A stretch of DNA of 64,000 bases from contig NZ_SCNN01000005.1 of NCBI RefSeq assembly GCF_005503535.1, positions 124,001-188,000 on the forward strand, read 5' to 3'. Below, one piece after another: positions 25,429 through 35,463 of this stretch. Positions within the stretch are counted from its first letter, which is position 1; the number at the start of each line of letters is the position of its first letter. The notes below the pieces were generated by a model. That model was not told where the DNA came from. It did no database searches and was given only the letters and a program-made list of their open reading frames with translations. The translations under genes and the position numbers were made by a program. The stretch comes from Mesorhizobium comanense (GTDB lineage: Bacteria; Pseudomonadota; Alphaproteobacteria; Rhizobiales; Rhizobiaceae).

Positions 25429-26802
25429 ATGACAGTTACCGTTCGTTTCGCCCCATCGCCGACCGGCCGCATCCATATCGGCAATGCGCGCACCGCTCTT
25501 TTCAACTGGCTTTTTGCCCTGAACAACAAGGGCCGTTTCATCCAGCGCTTCGACGACACCGACCTTGCCCGCTCGAAGCAGGAATTTGCCGACTCTATCC
25601 TTTATGACCTGCACTGGCTGGGGATTTTCCCCGATGCCACCGAATATCAGTCGCGGCGCTTCGAGATCTATGACGCCGCGGTTGAGCGGCTGAAGGCGGC
25701 AGGTGTTCTCTACGCCTGCTACGAAACGCCGGAGGAACTCGATCTCCGGCGCAAGGTTCGCCGCACGCGCGGCCTGCCGCCGGTCTATGGGCGCGAGGCA
25801 TTGACGCTGACGAGAGAGCAGATCGCCGAGTACCAGTCCGACGGCCGGCGACCGCACTGGCGCTTCCTGCTCCCCAATTTCGCGGGCGATCCGCAGCAGC
25901 CGGAACGCACCGAAGTTCACTGGAACGATCTGGTGCGCGGCGAGGAAACCGTTGATCTCGCCTCGCTCTCCGACCCTGTCCTGGTGCGCGAGGACGGCAC
26001 CTATCTCTATACGCTGCCGTCCGTCGTGGATGACATCGAGATGGGCGTCAGCCATGTCATTCGCGGCGATGACCATGTCACCAACACCGGTGTGCAGATC
26101 GCTCTGTTCAAGGCCCTCGGCGCCGAGCCGCCCGTGTTCGGCCACCACAATCTGTTGACCACCGTCTCGGGTGAGGGGCTGTCGAAGCGCACCGGCGCGC
26201 TCTCCATCGAGAGCCTGCGCGAGGACGGCATCGAGCCGATGGCGGTCGCTTCGCTCGCCGTGCTGGTCGGCACGTCGGAAAATGTCACGGCCACGCACGA
26301 TCTGACCGAACTCGCCGCTCATTTCGATCCGGCCGCGACGTCGAAGTCATCGGCCAAGTTCGATCCGGACGAGCTGTTCGTGCTCAACCGCGTGCTGCTG
26401 CACCATATGCCGTTCGACGAGGCCCGGGACAGGTTGATGGTGCTGGGCATCTCCGGTGACCAGGCCGAACCTTTCTGGCTGGCGGTGCGCGGCAATCTCG
26501 ACCGGCTGGCCGATGCCGTGGGCTGGTGGCGCATCCTGCGCGAAGGGCCGCAGGAGCGGTCCGAATTTTCCCCTGATGATCGTGATTTTCTGCATCAGGC
26601 CTTCGATATCCTGCCTGAAGAGCCATGGAACGGCACGGTCTGGAAAGACTGGACCGGCAAGATCAGGGAAGCGACGGGGCGCAAGGGCAAGGGGCTGTTC
26701 ATGCCGCTCAGGCTGGCGCTCACTGGACTGTCTTCGGGCCCGGAGCTTGCAGATTTATTGCCGCTGATGGGTCGGGAAGGAACGTTGGCCCGACGACCCT
26801 GA
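25429..26802 (+). CDS. gltX: Glutamyl-tRNA synthetase
   Basis: Charges tRNA-Glu (and possibly tRNA-Gln where GatCAB is used). The 457-residue protein is a class I synthetase: the HIGH signature reads [20 protein letters not shown], and the KMSKS loop appears as [12 protein letters not shown] near residue 250. The discriminating region [19 protein letters not shown] is intact, and the C-terminal anticodon-binding part ends [15 protein letters not shown]. Rhizobia often carry two gltX genes; this is one of them. The last 83 bp overlap the 3' end of the DUF2865 gene on the opposite strand. Confidence 0.96.
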   Translation: MTVTVRFAPSPTGRIHIGNARTALFNWLFALNNKGRFIQRFDDTDLARSKQEFADSILYDLHWLGIFPDATEYQSRRFEIYDAAVERLKAAGVLYACYETPEELDLRRKVRRTRGLPPVYGREALTLTREQIAEYQSDGRRPHWRFLLPNFAGDPQQPERTEVHWNDLVRGEETVDLASLSDPVLVREDGTYLYTLPSVVDDIEMGVSHVIRGDDHVTNTGVQIALFKALGAEPPVFGHHNLLTTVSGEGLSKRTGALSIESLREDGIEPMAVASLAVLVGTSENVTATHDLTELAAHFDPAATSKSSAKFDPDELFVLNRVLLHHMPFDEARDRLMVLGISGDQAEPFWLAVRGNLDRLADAVGWWRILREGPQERSEFSPDDRDFLHQAFDILPEEPWNGTVWKDWTGKIREATGRKGKGLFMPLRLALTGLSSGPELADLLPLMGREGTLARRP

Positions 26803-27922
26803 CCTTGCGCTGCTCGGGCGGTATCGCCGAAACGGGCGATGTCACCGGCTTGGCGGAAAGGCGCTTGATGGCCTCTCGGTCGAGGCCACCTTCCATATTG
26901 GCGATGGTCTCCGGATCGGCGCCCGGGTCCGGCTTGGAGGCTGGTACCGGGACAAACGGCGCCGCATTCGCTTCGGGCTGCGATTGCTGCGGGGCAGGCG
27001 AATTGCCGCCGATGATCTGGAAGTTCTGCGCTGCATTGCAGCCGCATGCCGGCGGCCGGGATGTGTTGGGTTGCTTGTAAAGGTAGGCGGTCGGCAGTTC
27101 GCTGTAAGGCTTTCCGGTAACCGATGACGTCATGCCGGCCGAATCATCGTCCATGCCACGCGAATAGAAGACCTGCATTTCGGTGCCGGGGCAGCTCGAT
27201 TCGCAATTTTTCTGGTCACGCTCGAAATCGCTGACGGAGGCGGCATTCGACATCGGGAAGAAATAGCCGTCGCATGTGCGCACGCAGCTGGTGTGGAACT
27301 CGCCGCCGGTGGTCGGAAAATCCGGAATGCCCGGCTGGTTCAGCACGCGGCGGACATTGCCGTCCTCGCCGGGATCATCCGGCTGGTCGAGCGTGTCGCT
27401 GTGCTGGCTGTCTCCACCGAAAAGCTGCTCGAACAGGTTGGCGTTGCCGTCGTCGCCGCGATCCGCCTCCTCCAACGGGGCGCGGCGCTGGGGCGCAGCG
27501 TCGTCGCGGCAGCCATTGGCGTCGAGCGCCGCCAGGATGCGGCCACGGTCGCGGCGGGAGCCGCCACCGGCGAGCTGGGCGCGTTTGGCCTGGAGGCTGT
27601 CGAGATTGGCATTCATGCGGTCCAGCGTGGCGTTGAGCCCGGCGCACTGATTGATGTTGCGGGAGAACAGCGAAAACCCGCAGCCGGCGGCGTTCGCCTG
27701 GCTGCGGGCCTTCGATATCTGTTCACGCTGCCGGTCGATCGCGGCGTCGTATTTGCGGACCATTGCGGGACCGCCACCGCCACCGCGCGAGGCTGAGGCG
27801 AGATCGGCCTCCAGCTGGCGGCAGACCCGCGAGGCGGCCTGCGGTTCGGTGATGGCGGCGCCGGACAGCAACAGGCCAAGCAGCATGGCAGCATGCGCCC
27901 GCTTCAACCCTCCGCTTGTCAT
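26720..27922 (-). CDS. DUF2865 family exported protein
   Basis: A 400-residue protein starting [19 protein letters not shown], with a signal peptide and a likely cleavage after PQA. A TTG 11 codons upstream is the alternative start. The segment after it is helical and basic, followed by a low-complexity acidic linker. The DUF2865 domain begins near [17 protein letters not shown] and contains a cysteine-rich pattern ([17 protein letters not shown]) and [11 protein letters not shown]. The Pro/Ala-rich tail ends [20 protein letters not shown] and a few more residues. It is probably periplasmic or envelope-associated; function unknown. The overlap with gltX (83 bp) falls in the conserved-looking C-terminal tail. 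Confidence 0.87.
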   Translation of the reverse strand: MTSGGLKRAHAAMLLGLLLSGAAITEPQAASRVCRQLEADLASASRGGGGGPAMVRKYDAAIDRQREQISKARSQANAAGCGFSLFSRNINQCAGLNATLDRMNANLDSLQAKRAQLAGGGSRRDRGRILAALDANGCRDDAAPQRRAPLEEADRGDDGNANLFEQLFGGDSQHSDTLDQPDDPGEDGNVRRVLNQPGIPDFPTTGGEFHTSCVRTCDGYFFPMSNAASVSDFERDQKNCESSCPGTEMQVFYSRGMDDDSAGMTSSVTGKPYSELPTAYLYKQPNTSRPPACGCNAAQNFQIIGGNSPAPQQSQPEANAAPFVPVPASKPDPGADPETIANMEGGLDREAIKRLSAKPVTSPVSAIPPEQRKVRVVGPTFLPDPSAAINLQAPGPKTVQ

Positions 27923-28008
27923 CCGATTCAAATCCCGCTTGCCTATGGTGGCCAAGCTACGCCGTACGCGGTTAATCGTCTATTTCGGATGTGGTCTGGC
28001 GATGGCTG

Positions 28009-28680
28009 TCAGAACTTGTAGTTCATGCCGATCTTGACCGTATTGAAGGTGTTATCGAAGGTGGTGTTGGAGTTCGGAGCAAAGTCGATGGTCTGGTCCC
28101 GCAGATCGACATACTGATATTCGAAACTTGCCGACCAATGGTCCGAGATGGCTTGCTCCAGCCCGGCGCCGATGGTCCAGCCAATCTTGGTGTTCTTCTC
28201 GGAAAAGCCGTTGTAGGGATACTGGTTTTCGACACTTCCGAATGCCAAGCCGCCGGTGCCGTAGACCAGCGTACGATCGAACGCATAGCCTGCTCTGGCG
28301 CGCAGCGTTCCAAACCAGTCCACTTTGGTATCGTAACTGTCGCTCAGGCCGGAGGTGATCTCGCCGGAGTGGCCCTTGATGTCGGCTCCGGAAAAATCGG
28401 CGACGACGCCGAGAACGGCGGCGTTGATCTGGTAGTTGTAACCGATCTGGACGCCGCCCAGGAAACCGTCGGCATCGTAATCCTGCGAACCCCGGACTGT
28501 CGGTGTGTTCGGCAAATTGTAAGTCGCGTCGGTCTTTCCGAAACCGTAGCCAATTTGGCCGCCGACATAGACGCCGGACCAGTCGTGGACGGCGGCGGGC
28601 TCGACACTGACGGCATCCGCGGCAAAAGCGTGTCCGCCGATCAGCGACAGCAATGCGGATGCAACAAGCCGGCCCTTCAT
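28009..28680 (-). CDS. Outer-membrane beta-barrel protein (Omp25/31-like)
   Basis: A 223-residue protein with a clear signal peptide (MKGRLVASALLSLIGGHAFA) and a mature part made of alternating beta-strand segments such as WSGVYVGGQIGYGFGKTDA, FLGGVQIGYNYQINAAVLGV and GTLRARAGYAFDRTLVYGTG. The last residue is Phe in the motif VKIGMNYKF, the usual outer-membrane insertion signal. WSGxYxGGxxGYG is the hallmark of the Omp25/Omp31 family of Rhizobiales. It is probably a structural eight-stranded barrel. No neighbours suggest a specific role. Confidence 0.93.
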   Translation of the reverse strand: MKGRLVASALLSLIGGHAFAADAVSVEPAAVHDWSGVYVGGQIGYGFGKTDATYNLPNTPTVRGSQDYDADGFLGGVQIGYNYQINAAVLGVVADFSGADIKGHSGEITSGLSDSYDTKVDWFGTLRARAGYAFDRTLVYGTGGLAFGSVENQYPYNGFSEKNTKIGWTIGAGLEQAISDHWSASFEYQYVDLRDQTIDFAPNSNTTFDNTFNTVKIGMNYKF

Positions 28681-28874
28681 GACGTCCTCGCCGTCAAATC
28701 AGATGAGCAACTGTATCAGCTCCGCTTTTCCTGTGAAATCGGCGTCCGGCCAATCCCTGTTTTCCGCAATCGCAAGTTGCCGGTCCGCAACACCGGTTTG
28801 GGCCGGGCGGCGTGCCAAGCTGGGATGGAGGGTGTTTGCCCAGCCGGCCGAACCGAACTTGCAGAGCGCAGGGT

Positions 28875-31199
28875 TCAGCCCAGATTGACGATCGCCTGCG
28901 CCTTGTGAGCGGCCTCAACCACGGCAAGTGCTGTCATGTTGACCACACCGCGTGACGTGACCGAAGGCGTCAATATGTGCGCCGGCTTGTCGGTGCCAAG
29001 CAGGATCGGTCCGACATGCAGCGCATCCATCATCGCGCGCAACGCCGTCAGCGTGATGTTGGCCGAATCGAGATTCGGGAACACCAGCAGATTGGCTTCG
29101 CCCTTCAGGCGCGAATGCGGGTAGACGCGCTGGCGAAGGTGTTCCGACAGAGCGGTGTCGGCATGCATCTCGCCGTCGCATTGCAGTTCGGGCGCGATGC
29201 GGGCCAGGATAGCGGCGGCCTGCCGCATCTTGAGCGCGCTCGGCGAATCGCGCGAGCCGAAATCCGAATGCGACAGCAGCGCCGCCTTCGGCTCGATGCC
29301 GAAGCGTTGGATTTCCTCGGCTGCCAGCACGGTCATCTCGGCGATCTCCTCGGCCGTCGGATCGACGGAGACATGGGTGTCGGTGAGGAAGATGATGCCG
29401 CGCTGCGAGATCAGCATGGACAGCGTCGACAGGTCATGGTCCCGGATGCCGGCGCGCGGGCCGATGATCAGCGTGACGTTGCGCAAATGCCGCTCGAAGC
29501 GGCCTTCCAGGCCGCAGACCATGGCGTCGGCGTCGCCGCGCTGGAGCGCCAGCGCCGCGATCACCGTGTTGTCGGTGCGCACCATGGTGCGCGCCGCCTC
29601 CGTCGTCACTCCGCGCCTGCCGGCAAGTTCGATCAGGAGATCGACATAGTGCCGGTAGCGCGGATCGTCCTCGGGGTTGATCAGGCCGAAATCCAGGCCC
29701 GGCTTGATGCGCAGGCCATAGCGCTTGAGCCTGACCTCGATGACGTGCGGACGTCCGATCAGGATCGGTTCGGCAATACCTTCCTCCAGAACGACCTGGG
29801 CGGCGCGCAGCACCCGCTCGTCCTCGCCATCGGCATAGATGACGCGCTTGGCGCTCGAAGCCTTGGCCGACGAGAACACCGGCTTCATCACCAGGCCCGA
29901 ACGGAAGACGAAGCGGTTGAGCTTGTCGATATAGGCCGTGAAATCGGTGATCGGCCTTGTCGCGACGCCGGTGTCGCAAGCCGCCTTGGCCACGGCCGGC
30001 GCGATGCGCAGGATGAGGCGCGGATCAAACGGCGAGGGGATCAGGAATTCGGGCCCGAAGACAGGCGTCTCGCCGGAATAGGCGCGTGCGGCGACGTCAG
30101 AGGGTTCTTCGCGGGCAAGTGCCGCTATTGCCCTGACCGCGGCCATCTTCATCTCCTCATTGATGGCGCTGGCCCCGCAGTCGAGCGCGCCACGGAAGAT
30201 GTAGGGAAAGCAAAGGACGTTGTTTACCTGGTTGGGGAAGTCGGAACGGCCGGTGCAGATCATGGCGTCCGGGCGCGCCGCGCGCGCCACTTCCGGCATG
30301 ATCTCGGGATTGGGATTGGCCAGCGCCAGGATCAACGGTTTCGGCGCCATGTGCTGCAGCAGTTCCGGCTTCAGCACGCCCGCGGCCGAAAGGCCAAGGA
30401 AGACATCGGCGCCGGGGATGACATCGGCCAGCGTGCGCGCCTCCGTGTCCTTGACGTAGGGATCCTTCCAGCGGTCCATCTCCTCGACACGGCCCTTGTA
30501 GGCGACGCCGAAACGGTCGGTGACCCAGATGTTTTCGACCCGCGCGCCCAGCGAGACGAGCAGATTGAGGCAAGCCAGCGCCGCCGCGCCGGCGCCCGAT
30601 GTGACGATCTTGATGTCCGATATGGTCTTGCCGGCGAACTCCAGCCCGTTGAGCACGGCGGCGGCGACGATGATGGCGGTGCCGTGCTGGTCGTCATGGA
30701 ACACCGGTATGCTCATCCGGGCCTTGAGCTGCTCCTCGACCTCGAAACACTCCGGCGCCTTGATGTCCTCGAGGTTGATGCCGCCGAAGGTCGGCTCCAG
30801 CGCCGAGACGGTTTCCACCATGCGTTCGATTTCCGGGGCGTCGATCTCGATGTCGAAGACGTCGATACCGGCGAACTTCTTGAACAGCACCGCCTTGCCT
30901 TCCATGACCGGCTTGGAGGCGAGCGGACCGATATTGCCGAGACCCAGCACGGCCGAACCGTTGGAGACGACACCGACCAGATTGGCGCGCGCCGTGTAAT
31001 CGGCGGCGGTCGCCGGATCGTCGCGGATTTCGAGGCAGGGCGCGGCGACACCAGGTGAATAGGCCAACGCCAGGTCGCGCTGATTGCCGAGCGGCTTCGT
31101 CGCCTGGATTTCGAGCTTCCCCGGGGTCGGATGCTTGTGGAAGAAGAGGGCGGCCTCATCGAGGTCCGAACGGGCCGTTTTCTTGTTCTCGCCTTCCAT
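28875..31199 (-). CDS. maeB: NADP-dependent malic enzyme (MaeB type, with phosphotransacetylase-like domain)
   Basis: Oxidatively decarboxylates malate to pyruvate, an important step for nodule bacteria using dicarboxylates. The 774-residue protein has the malic enzyme domain in residues 1 to about 425 ([69 protein letters not shown]). A C-terminal phosphate acetyltransferase-like domain runs from about 430 to 774; in this family it is regulatory and lacks transferase activity. Rhizobia usually have two such enzymes (NAD and NADP types), and sequence alone does not settle which this is. No operon partner is adjacent. Confidence 0.96.
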   Translation of the reverse strand: MEGENKKTARSDLDEAALFFHKHPTPGKLEIQATKPLGNQRDLALAYSPGVAAPCLEIRDDPATAADYTARANLVGVVSNGSAVLGLGNIGPLASKPVMEGKAVLFKKFAGIDVFDIEIDAPEIERMVETVSALEPTFGGINLEDIKAPECFEVEEQLKARMSIPVFHDDQHGTAIIVAAAVLNGLEFAGKTISDIKIVTSGAGAAALACLNLLVSLGARVENIWVTDRFGVAYKGRVEEMDRWKDPYVKDTEARTLADVIPGADVFLGLSAAGVLKPELLQHMAPKPLILALANPNPEIMPEVARAARPDAMICTGRSDFPNQVNNVLCFPYIFRGALDCGASAINEEMKMAAVRAIAALAREEPSDVAARAYSGETPVFGPEFLIPSPFDPRLILRIAPAVAKAACDTGVATRPITDFTAYIDKLNRFVFRSGLVMKPVFSSAKASSAKRVIYADGEDERVLRAAQVVLEEGIAEPILIGRPHVIEVRLKRYGLRIKPGLDFGLINPEDDPRYRHYVDLLIELAGRRGVTTEAARTMVRTDNTVIAALALQRGDADAMVCGLEGRFERHLRNVTLIIGPRAGIRDHDLSTLSMLISQRGIIFLTDTHVSVDPTAEEIAEMTVLAAEEIQRFGIEPKAALLSHSDFGSRDSPSALKMRQAAAILARIAPELQCDGEMHADTALSEHLRQRVYPHSRLKGEANLLVFPNLDSANITLTALRAMMDALHVGPILLGTDKPAHILTPSVTSRGVVNMTALAVVEAAHKAQAIVNLG

Positions 31200-31272
31200 G
31201 CGGCCGCTCCTTCGAAACTTGCTTGGACGGACCTTTTAGCATGTGGTCATGCGTTTTCGCGACGCTAAATGA

Positions 31273-31300
31273 CGCGCCGGCGGGTTTAGATGCCGGCGCG
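31273..31300. other. Perfect 9-bp GC-rich hairpin upstream of maeB
   Basis: CGCGCCGGC, loop GGGTTTAGAT, GCCGGCGCG. It lies in the 175-bp gap between the SDR gene and maeB, which both read leftward, so it could end the SDR transcript or sit in the maeB leader. No T-run accompanies it on either strand, so the role is open. Confidence 0.5.
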
Positions 31301-31374
31301 CCGAAAAGTATCGTTTATCAGATAGTTACGGACATCTCATGCTGGATTTCTCCAGTTATCCGGCCATGGTTGGA

Positions 31375-32154
31375 TCAAAAAGCGCTGACGTAGAGACCAC
31401 CATCCACGGGTATGTTCTGGCCGGTCAGATAGCCGGCATGGACCGAGCATAGGAAGGCGCATATCTGGCCGAATTCCTCCGGGGTGCCGAGCCGCTTGGC
31501 CGGCACGTCTGCGCTGATGCGGGTCTTGCGGGCTGCTGCGGCGGCAGGATCCTCTGGGGTACCGGCCTCGTGCGGGCCACGCAGACGATCGGTGTCGAGT
31601 TTGCCGGGCAGGAGGCTGTTGATGGTGACGTTGCGGTCGATCACCGTTCGCGCCACGCCGGCGAGGAACGAAGTGAGGCCGGCGCGGGCGCCGGACGACA
31701 GATCGAGGCCCGGGATTGGAACGTACACCGACAGCGAGGTGATGTTGACGATGCGGCCGAAGCCTCGCCTGGCCATGCCGTCGAGCACCGCCTGCACCAG
31801 CTCGATCGGCGTGACCATGTTCTGGGTGACGCCTTCGAGGATCTTGGCACGGTCGAGTTCGCGAAAGTCGCGCAACGGCGGGCCGCCATTGTTGTTGACC
31901 AGGATGTCGGGTTCGGGGCAGGCGGCGAGCAATGCCTTCTGTACCTCGGGTTTCGAAACGTCGCCGACGACCTCGGTGACCGTGACACCGTAGCGCTCGC
32001 GCAGCTCTTTCGCGGTCTTCGCCACCAGTTCGGCATTACGCCCGTTGACGACGATGTCACAACCGGCTTCGGCGAGCGCCATGGCGCAGCCTTTCCCAAG
32101 CCCCTTGCTGGAAGCGCAGACGATGGCTTTCTTTCCGCGAATGCCGAGATCCAT
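31375..32154 (-). CDS. Atypical SDR-family protein (3-oxoacyl-ACP reductase-like)
   Basis: A 259-residue short-chain dehydrogenase fold. The cofactor loop reads CASSKGLGKGCA rather than TGxxxGxG, NNNGG at 87-91 replaces the usual NNAG, and the catalytic serine is in ITSLS (Ser140). At the Y-x3-K position, thirteen residues on, the sequence is Ser153-x3-Arg157, so the catalytic Tyr/Lys pair is absent. This fits the 'BKR-like' SDR subgroup that lacks a canonical tetrad. It may bind a dinucleotide without typical reductase activity, or use another mechanism. It is divergent from the phosphoesterase gene. Confidence 0.88.
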   Translation of the reverse strand: MDLGIRGKKAIVCASSKGLGKGCAMALAEAGCDIVVNGRNAELVAKTAKELRERYGVTVTEVVGDVSKPEVQKALLAACPEPDILVNNNGGPPLRDFRELDRAKILEGVTQNMVTPIELVQAVLDGMARRGFGRIVNITSLSVYVPIPGLDLSSGARAGLTSFLAGVARTVIDRNVTINSLLPGKLDTDRLRGPHEAGTPEDPAAAAARKTRISADVPAKRLGTPEEFGQICAFLCSVHAGYLTGQNIPVDGGLYVSAF

Positions 32155-32273
32155 GACGATTTCTCCTGTGATTTGCCCGGCAGGCTAGCGCCAGCGCTGG
32201 ACCAATCGCAACCGTCATACGGTTGTTGCATGAATCGGGGCATAGGCTGCTCGAAAGCAAGGGTGAAATCGCG

Positions 32274-33089
32274 ATGTCAGGCCAAGAGCCCCGCACTTTC
32301 CGTAGCATGTTCATTTCCGACGTTCATCTCGGCTCGAAGGCGGCGAAAGCCGATTTCCTGATCGATTTCCTTAGATACCACGACGCCGATATCATCTATC
32401 TGGTCGGTGATATCGTCGACGGCTGGCGGCTGCGGCGCAGCTGGCACTGGCCGCAAAGCCATAACGACGTCGTGCAGAAACTGCTGCGCAAGGCGCGCAA
32501 GGGCGCCAGCATCACCTATATAGCGGGCAATCATGACGAGTTCGCCCGACAGTTCCAGGGCGTGCATTTTGGCGGCATCGTCGTCGCCGACCGGGCCATC
32601 CATGAGACGGCCGACGGCAAGCGCCTTCTCGTCATCCATGGTGATCAGTTCGACACGGTGGTCCACAATCAGCGCTGGCTCGCCTATCTCGGCGATCACG
32701 CCTACGACGCGGCGATGATCGTCAACCGGGTGGTGACGCGACTGCGCCAATGGCTCGGCCTGCCTTACTGGTCGTTCTCGTCCTGGGCAAAGGTCAAGGT
32801 CAAGAAAGCCGTCAACTTCATCGGCTCGTTCCAGACCGTGCTGACCGAGGAAGCGCGTCGTTCGCATGTCGACGGCGTGATCTGCGGCCATATCCACCAT
32901 GCCGCGATCGAGAATTTCGATGACGTGCGCTACATCAACACCGGCGACTGGGTGGAAAGCTGCACGGCGGTGGTCGAACATTTCGACGGACGCATGGAAA
33001 TCCTGACCTGGGCGCATGTGTTGCCCGAGTCGCTGGACGAGCCTTTCATACCGATGCTCATCGAGGATCGGGTAGGGCAGGCGGCCTGA
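32274..33089 (+). CDS. Metallophosphoesterase, UDP-2,3-diacylglucosamine diphosphatase-like
   Basis: A 271-residue calcineurin-type phosphoesterase. Metal-binding motifs: SDVH (15-18), GD in YLVGDIVDG (45-46), GNHD (85-88), HGDQFD and GHIHHA. Similar proteins are annotated LpxH-like, but Rhizobiales generally use LpxI for lipid A, so the physiological substrate is unproven. The start MSGQEPRTFRS at ATG 32274 matches the domain edge; an upstream in-frame start at 32223 would add 17 residues without conservation. No signal peptide, so it is cytosolic or peripheral. Confidence 0.85.
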   Translation: MSGQEPRTFRSMFISDVHLGSKAAKADFLIDFLRYHDADIIYLVGDIVDGWRLRRSWHWPQSHNDVVQKLLRKARKGASITYIAGNHDEFARQFQGVHFGGIVVADRAIHETADGKRLLVIHGDQFDTVVHNQRWLAYLGDHAYDAAMIVNRVVTRLRQWLGLPYWSFSSWAKVKVKKAVNFIGSFQTVLTEEARRSHVDGVICGHIHHAAIENFDDVRYINTGDWVESCTAVVEHFDGRMEILTWAHVLPESLDEPFIPMLIEDRVGQAA

Positions 33090-33217
33090 GGCCGACGTCT
33101 CGACGGTTTTCGGCGCTAATCGATTAGTCCAGCCGGTTTCGTCCGGTTTTCCGCCATGTTATGGATCGATCCACGTTGCTCGCCTGCCGGTCGAATGCGG
33201 CGTAATTGGATCGATTC

Positions 33218-34432
33218 ATGTCCCTGCCGCCGCTTTCGCCCGAACAACTCGTCAAGCCGCGCCATTTCGAACTGCGCATGAGCCTGATCTTCGGCACCTT
33301 GTTCATATCGCTCGGCACGCATCTGCCCTATTTCCCCCTCTGGCTTCAGGCCAAGGGCTTTCATGCCGAGCAGATCGCCATCATCCTCGCGGCCCCGATG
33401 TTCATGCGCGTGGTGACAACGCCCCTTTTGACCACGCTCGCCGATCGGGCAAGGGACCGCGCCGACGTCTATGTCGCGCTGGTGGCGGCCTCGATGCTGC
33501 TGTCGGCGGGTTATTTTCTGACGCCGACCTATGCGGTGGTCCTGGCCGTGTCGCTGGCGCTGACCATCGTCTGGACGCCGCATTCGCCGATCGCCGATTC
33601 GCTGGCGCTTTCGGGTGTCCGCCGCTTCGGCTCGAACTATGCGAGCATGCGCAAATGGGGTTCGATCTGCTATCTCTGCGCCAACGTCGCGGGCGGCTTC
33701 ATCCTGGCGGCGACCGGCCCCCAGGCCGTGCCGGTGATCATATTCCTCGCGCTCGGCGCGGCACTGGTCGCGGGACTGCTGGCGCCGCGCATGGGGCGTC
33801 CGCGCAAGGCTTCGCCCCTCTCGGCCACGGAAATCCAGCATGCGGCGCCGAGCCTGTTCAATGCCTATTTCCTCTACTTCACCCTTGGTGTCGGCGTCAT
33901 CACCGCCAGTCACGCCTTCCTTTACGGCTTTGTTTCCATCTACTGGAAATCGATCGGCATCAGCGACTCGTTCGTCGGCTTGCTGTGGGCCTGGGGTGTG
34001 GTGTCGGAAGTCTGCATGTTCTTGTTTTTCAATCGTATTTTTGCTTCCGTTTCCGTCGTCAGGGTGATGGTCATCGCCGGTGTCGGTTCGATCGTGCGCT
34101 GGATCATCTTTCCGCTCGTATGGCCGCTCGGCCTTGGCATTGCCGGCTTTTTCGCCGTGCAATCATTGCATTCGGTATCCGTCGCGATGGTGCTGATCGG
34201 CCTCCAGAAAATGATCGGTGAAACCGTCGCCGAGGAACGCACGGGCGCGGCGCAAGGCATCGCCTATTTCTTCAACGGTTTCTTCATGGCCGCCGTTACG
34301 CTGGCTTCCGGTCCGCTCTATGACCGGCTCGGTGTCGATGGTTTCCTGGTGATGATCCCGGTCGCGATCGTCGGCCTGGGCCTGATCGGGCTTGCCGCGC
34401 GTTCAGCCCCACAGCACCCGGTCAGGGGGTGA
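33218..34432 (+). CDS. MFS transporter (PF12832-type, nucleoside/phenylpropionate-permease-like)
   Basis: A 404-residue carrier with about 12 hydrophobic helices. The N-terminal part (GTLFISLGTHLPYFPLWLQA, then GFHAEQIAIILAAPMFMRVV) and the interhelix segment DRARDRADVY fit the 'MFS_1_like' subgroup that includes HcaT and LacY-like permeases. The start ATG 33218 is preferred; a TTG four codons upstream is possible. The substrate cannot be deduced. The final ten codons overlap the 3' end of the epimerase gene by 30 bp in antisense. Confidence 0.88.
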   Translation: MSLPPLSPEQLVKPRHFELRMSLIFGTLFISLGTHLPYFPLWLQAKGFHAEQIAIILAAPMFMRVVTTPLLTTLADRARDRADVYVALVAASMLLSAGYFLTPTYAVVLAVSLALTIVWTPHSPIADSLALSGVRRFGSNYASMRKWGSICYLCANVAGGFILAATGPQAVPVIIFLALGAALVAGLLAPRMGRPRKASPLSATEIQHAAPSLFNAYFLYFTLGVGVITASHAFLYGFVSIYWKSIGISDSFVGLLWAWGVVSEVCMFLFFNRIFASVSVVRVMVIAGVGSIVRWIIFPLVWPLGLGIAGFFAVQSLHSVSVAMVLIGLQKMIGETVAEERTGAAQGIAYFFNGFFMAAVTLASGPLYDRLGVDGFLVMIPVAIVGLGLIGLAARSAPQHPVRG

Positions 34433-35386
34433 GACGAGCGAACCCTCATAGATGAGGCCCGGTTCGCGGTCGCGCGCGAGCAACAACGGACCGTCGAGGT
34501 CGACAAAATCCGCGTCCTGGGCAAGCAGCACCGCCGGCGCCATCGCCAGCGAGGTGCCCACCATGCAGCCGACCATGACGCCCAGCCCCAACTGCCGGGC
34601 GCGATCGCGCAGCACGAGAGCCGCCGTCAGTCCTCCGGCCTTGTCCAGCTTGATGTTGACCGCGTCATACAGGCCGACCAGCGCATCGAGGTCCTTCGCC
34701 TCGTGCACGCTTTCGTCGGCGCAAATCGGCACCGGATGTGCGATGCGGCGCAGGATTTCGTCGTGGCCGGCGGGCAGGGGCTGTTCGATCAGCGCAATGC
34801 CATGGCGCGCGGCAAAAGCCAGATTGGCCTCGACATTGTCGCCGGTCCATCCCTCGTTGGCATCGAGAATGATACGGCTTCGCGGCGCGGCTTCGGTCAC
34901 GGCGCGGATCCTGGCCATGTCGTTGTCGCCGCCGATCTTGACCTTCAGCAGTGGCCGGCCGGCGTTGGCGCGGGCCTGTGCCGCCATGGCCTCCGGCTCG
35001 CCGAGGGACAACGTGTAGGCGGTTTCCAGCGAGCGCGGCCGGGGCGGGCAGATCGCGTTCGCGACCGGGGTGCCGTTCAGCTTTGCCTCGATGTCCCACA
35101 GGGCGCAGTCGACCGCGTTGCGCGCCGCGCCGGCGGGCATGGCGGCAAGAAGGGCGGTCCGGTCGATGCCGCCGGCAATCCGTTCGCGCATCGCCTCTAT
35201 TGCGCCGCGCACACCGTCCACCGTCTCGCCGTAGCGTTTGTAGGGAACGCATTCGCCGCGTCCGACATGCCCGTTTTCGCGGATTGTGCAGCTGATGACC
35301 TCGGCTTCGGTCTTGGAGCCGCGCGAAATGGTGAAGGTCCCGGCGATTGGAAAACGCTCCGCCTCGACCGAAATGACACGCGCCAT
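34403..35386 (-). CDS. Enolase-superfamily dipeptide epimerase / N-acyl-glutamate racemase (DgcA-like)
   Basis: A 327-residue member of the muconate-lactonizing subgroup. The KxK motif is LKVKIGG (Lys148, Lys150). The metal ligands are Asp175 (LDANEGW), Glu201 (IEQPLP) and Asp224 (ADESVH), and the second general acid/base is Lys246 in NIKLDKAGG. These fit L-Ala-D/L-Glu epimerase, which recycles murein peptides, or the closely related DgcA N-acetyl-D-Glu racemase. The dgcN partner is not next to it here. The N-terminal residues SRGSKTEAEV and GECVPYKRYGET are typical of the family. Divergent from the mla operon. Confidence 0.87.
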   Translation of the reverse strand: MARVISVEAERFPIAGTFTISRGSKTEAEVISCTIRENGHVGRGECVPYKRYGETVDGVRGAIEAMRERIAGGIDRTALLAAMPAGAARNAVDCALWDIEAKLNGTPVANAICPPRPRSLETAYTLSLGEPEAMAAQARANAGRPLLKVKIGGDNDMARIRAVTEAAPRSRIILDANEGWTGDNVEANLAFAARHGIALIEQPLPAGHDEILRRIAHPVPICADESVHEAKDLDALVGLYDAVNIKLDKAGGLTAALVLRDRARQLGLGVMVGCMVGTSLAMAPAVLLAQDADFVDLDGPLLLARDREPGLIYEGSLVSPPDRVLWG

Positions 35387-35463
35387 ATTTTTCTGCTCCG
35401 GTTATGCGAGAAGGGTGGTCGGCAAATCGACAAGGCCGGACCCATCGGGCTACACAGGACGCC

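Noticed and set aside
28977..31058. Open frame of 693 codons on the + strand over maeB
   Set aside because: Antisense to a clear malic enzyme; composition is typical of a mirror frame.
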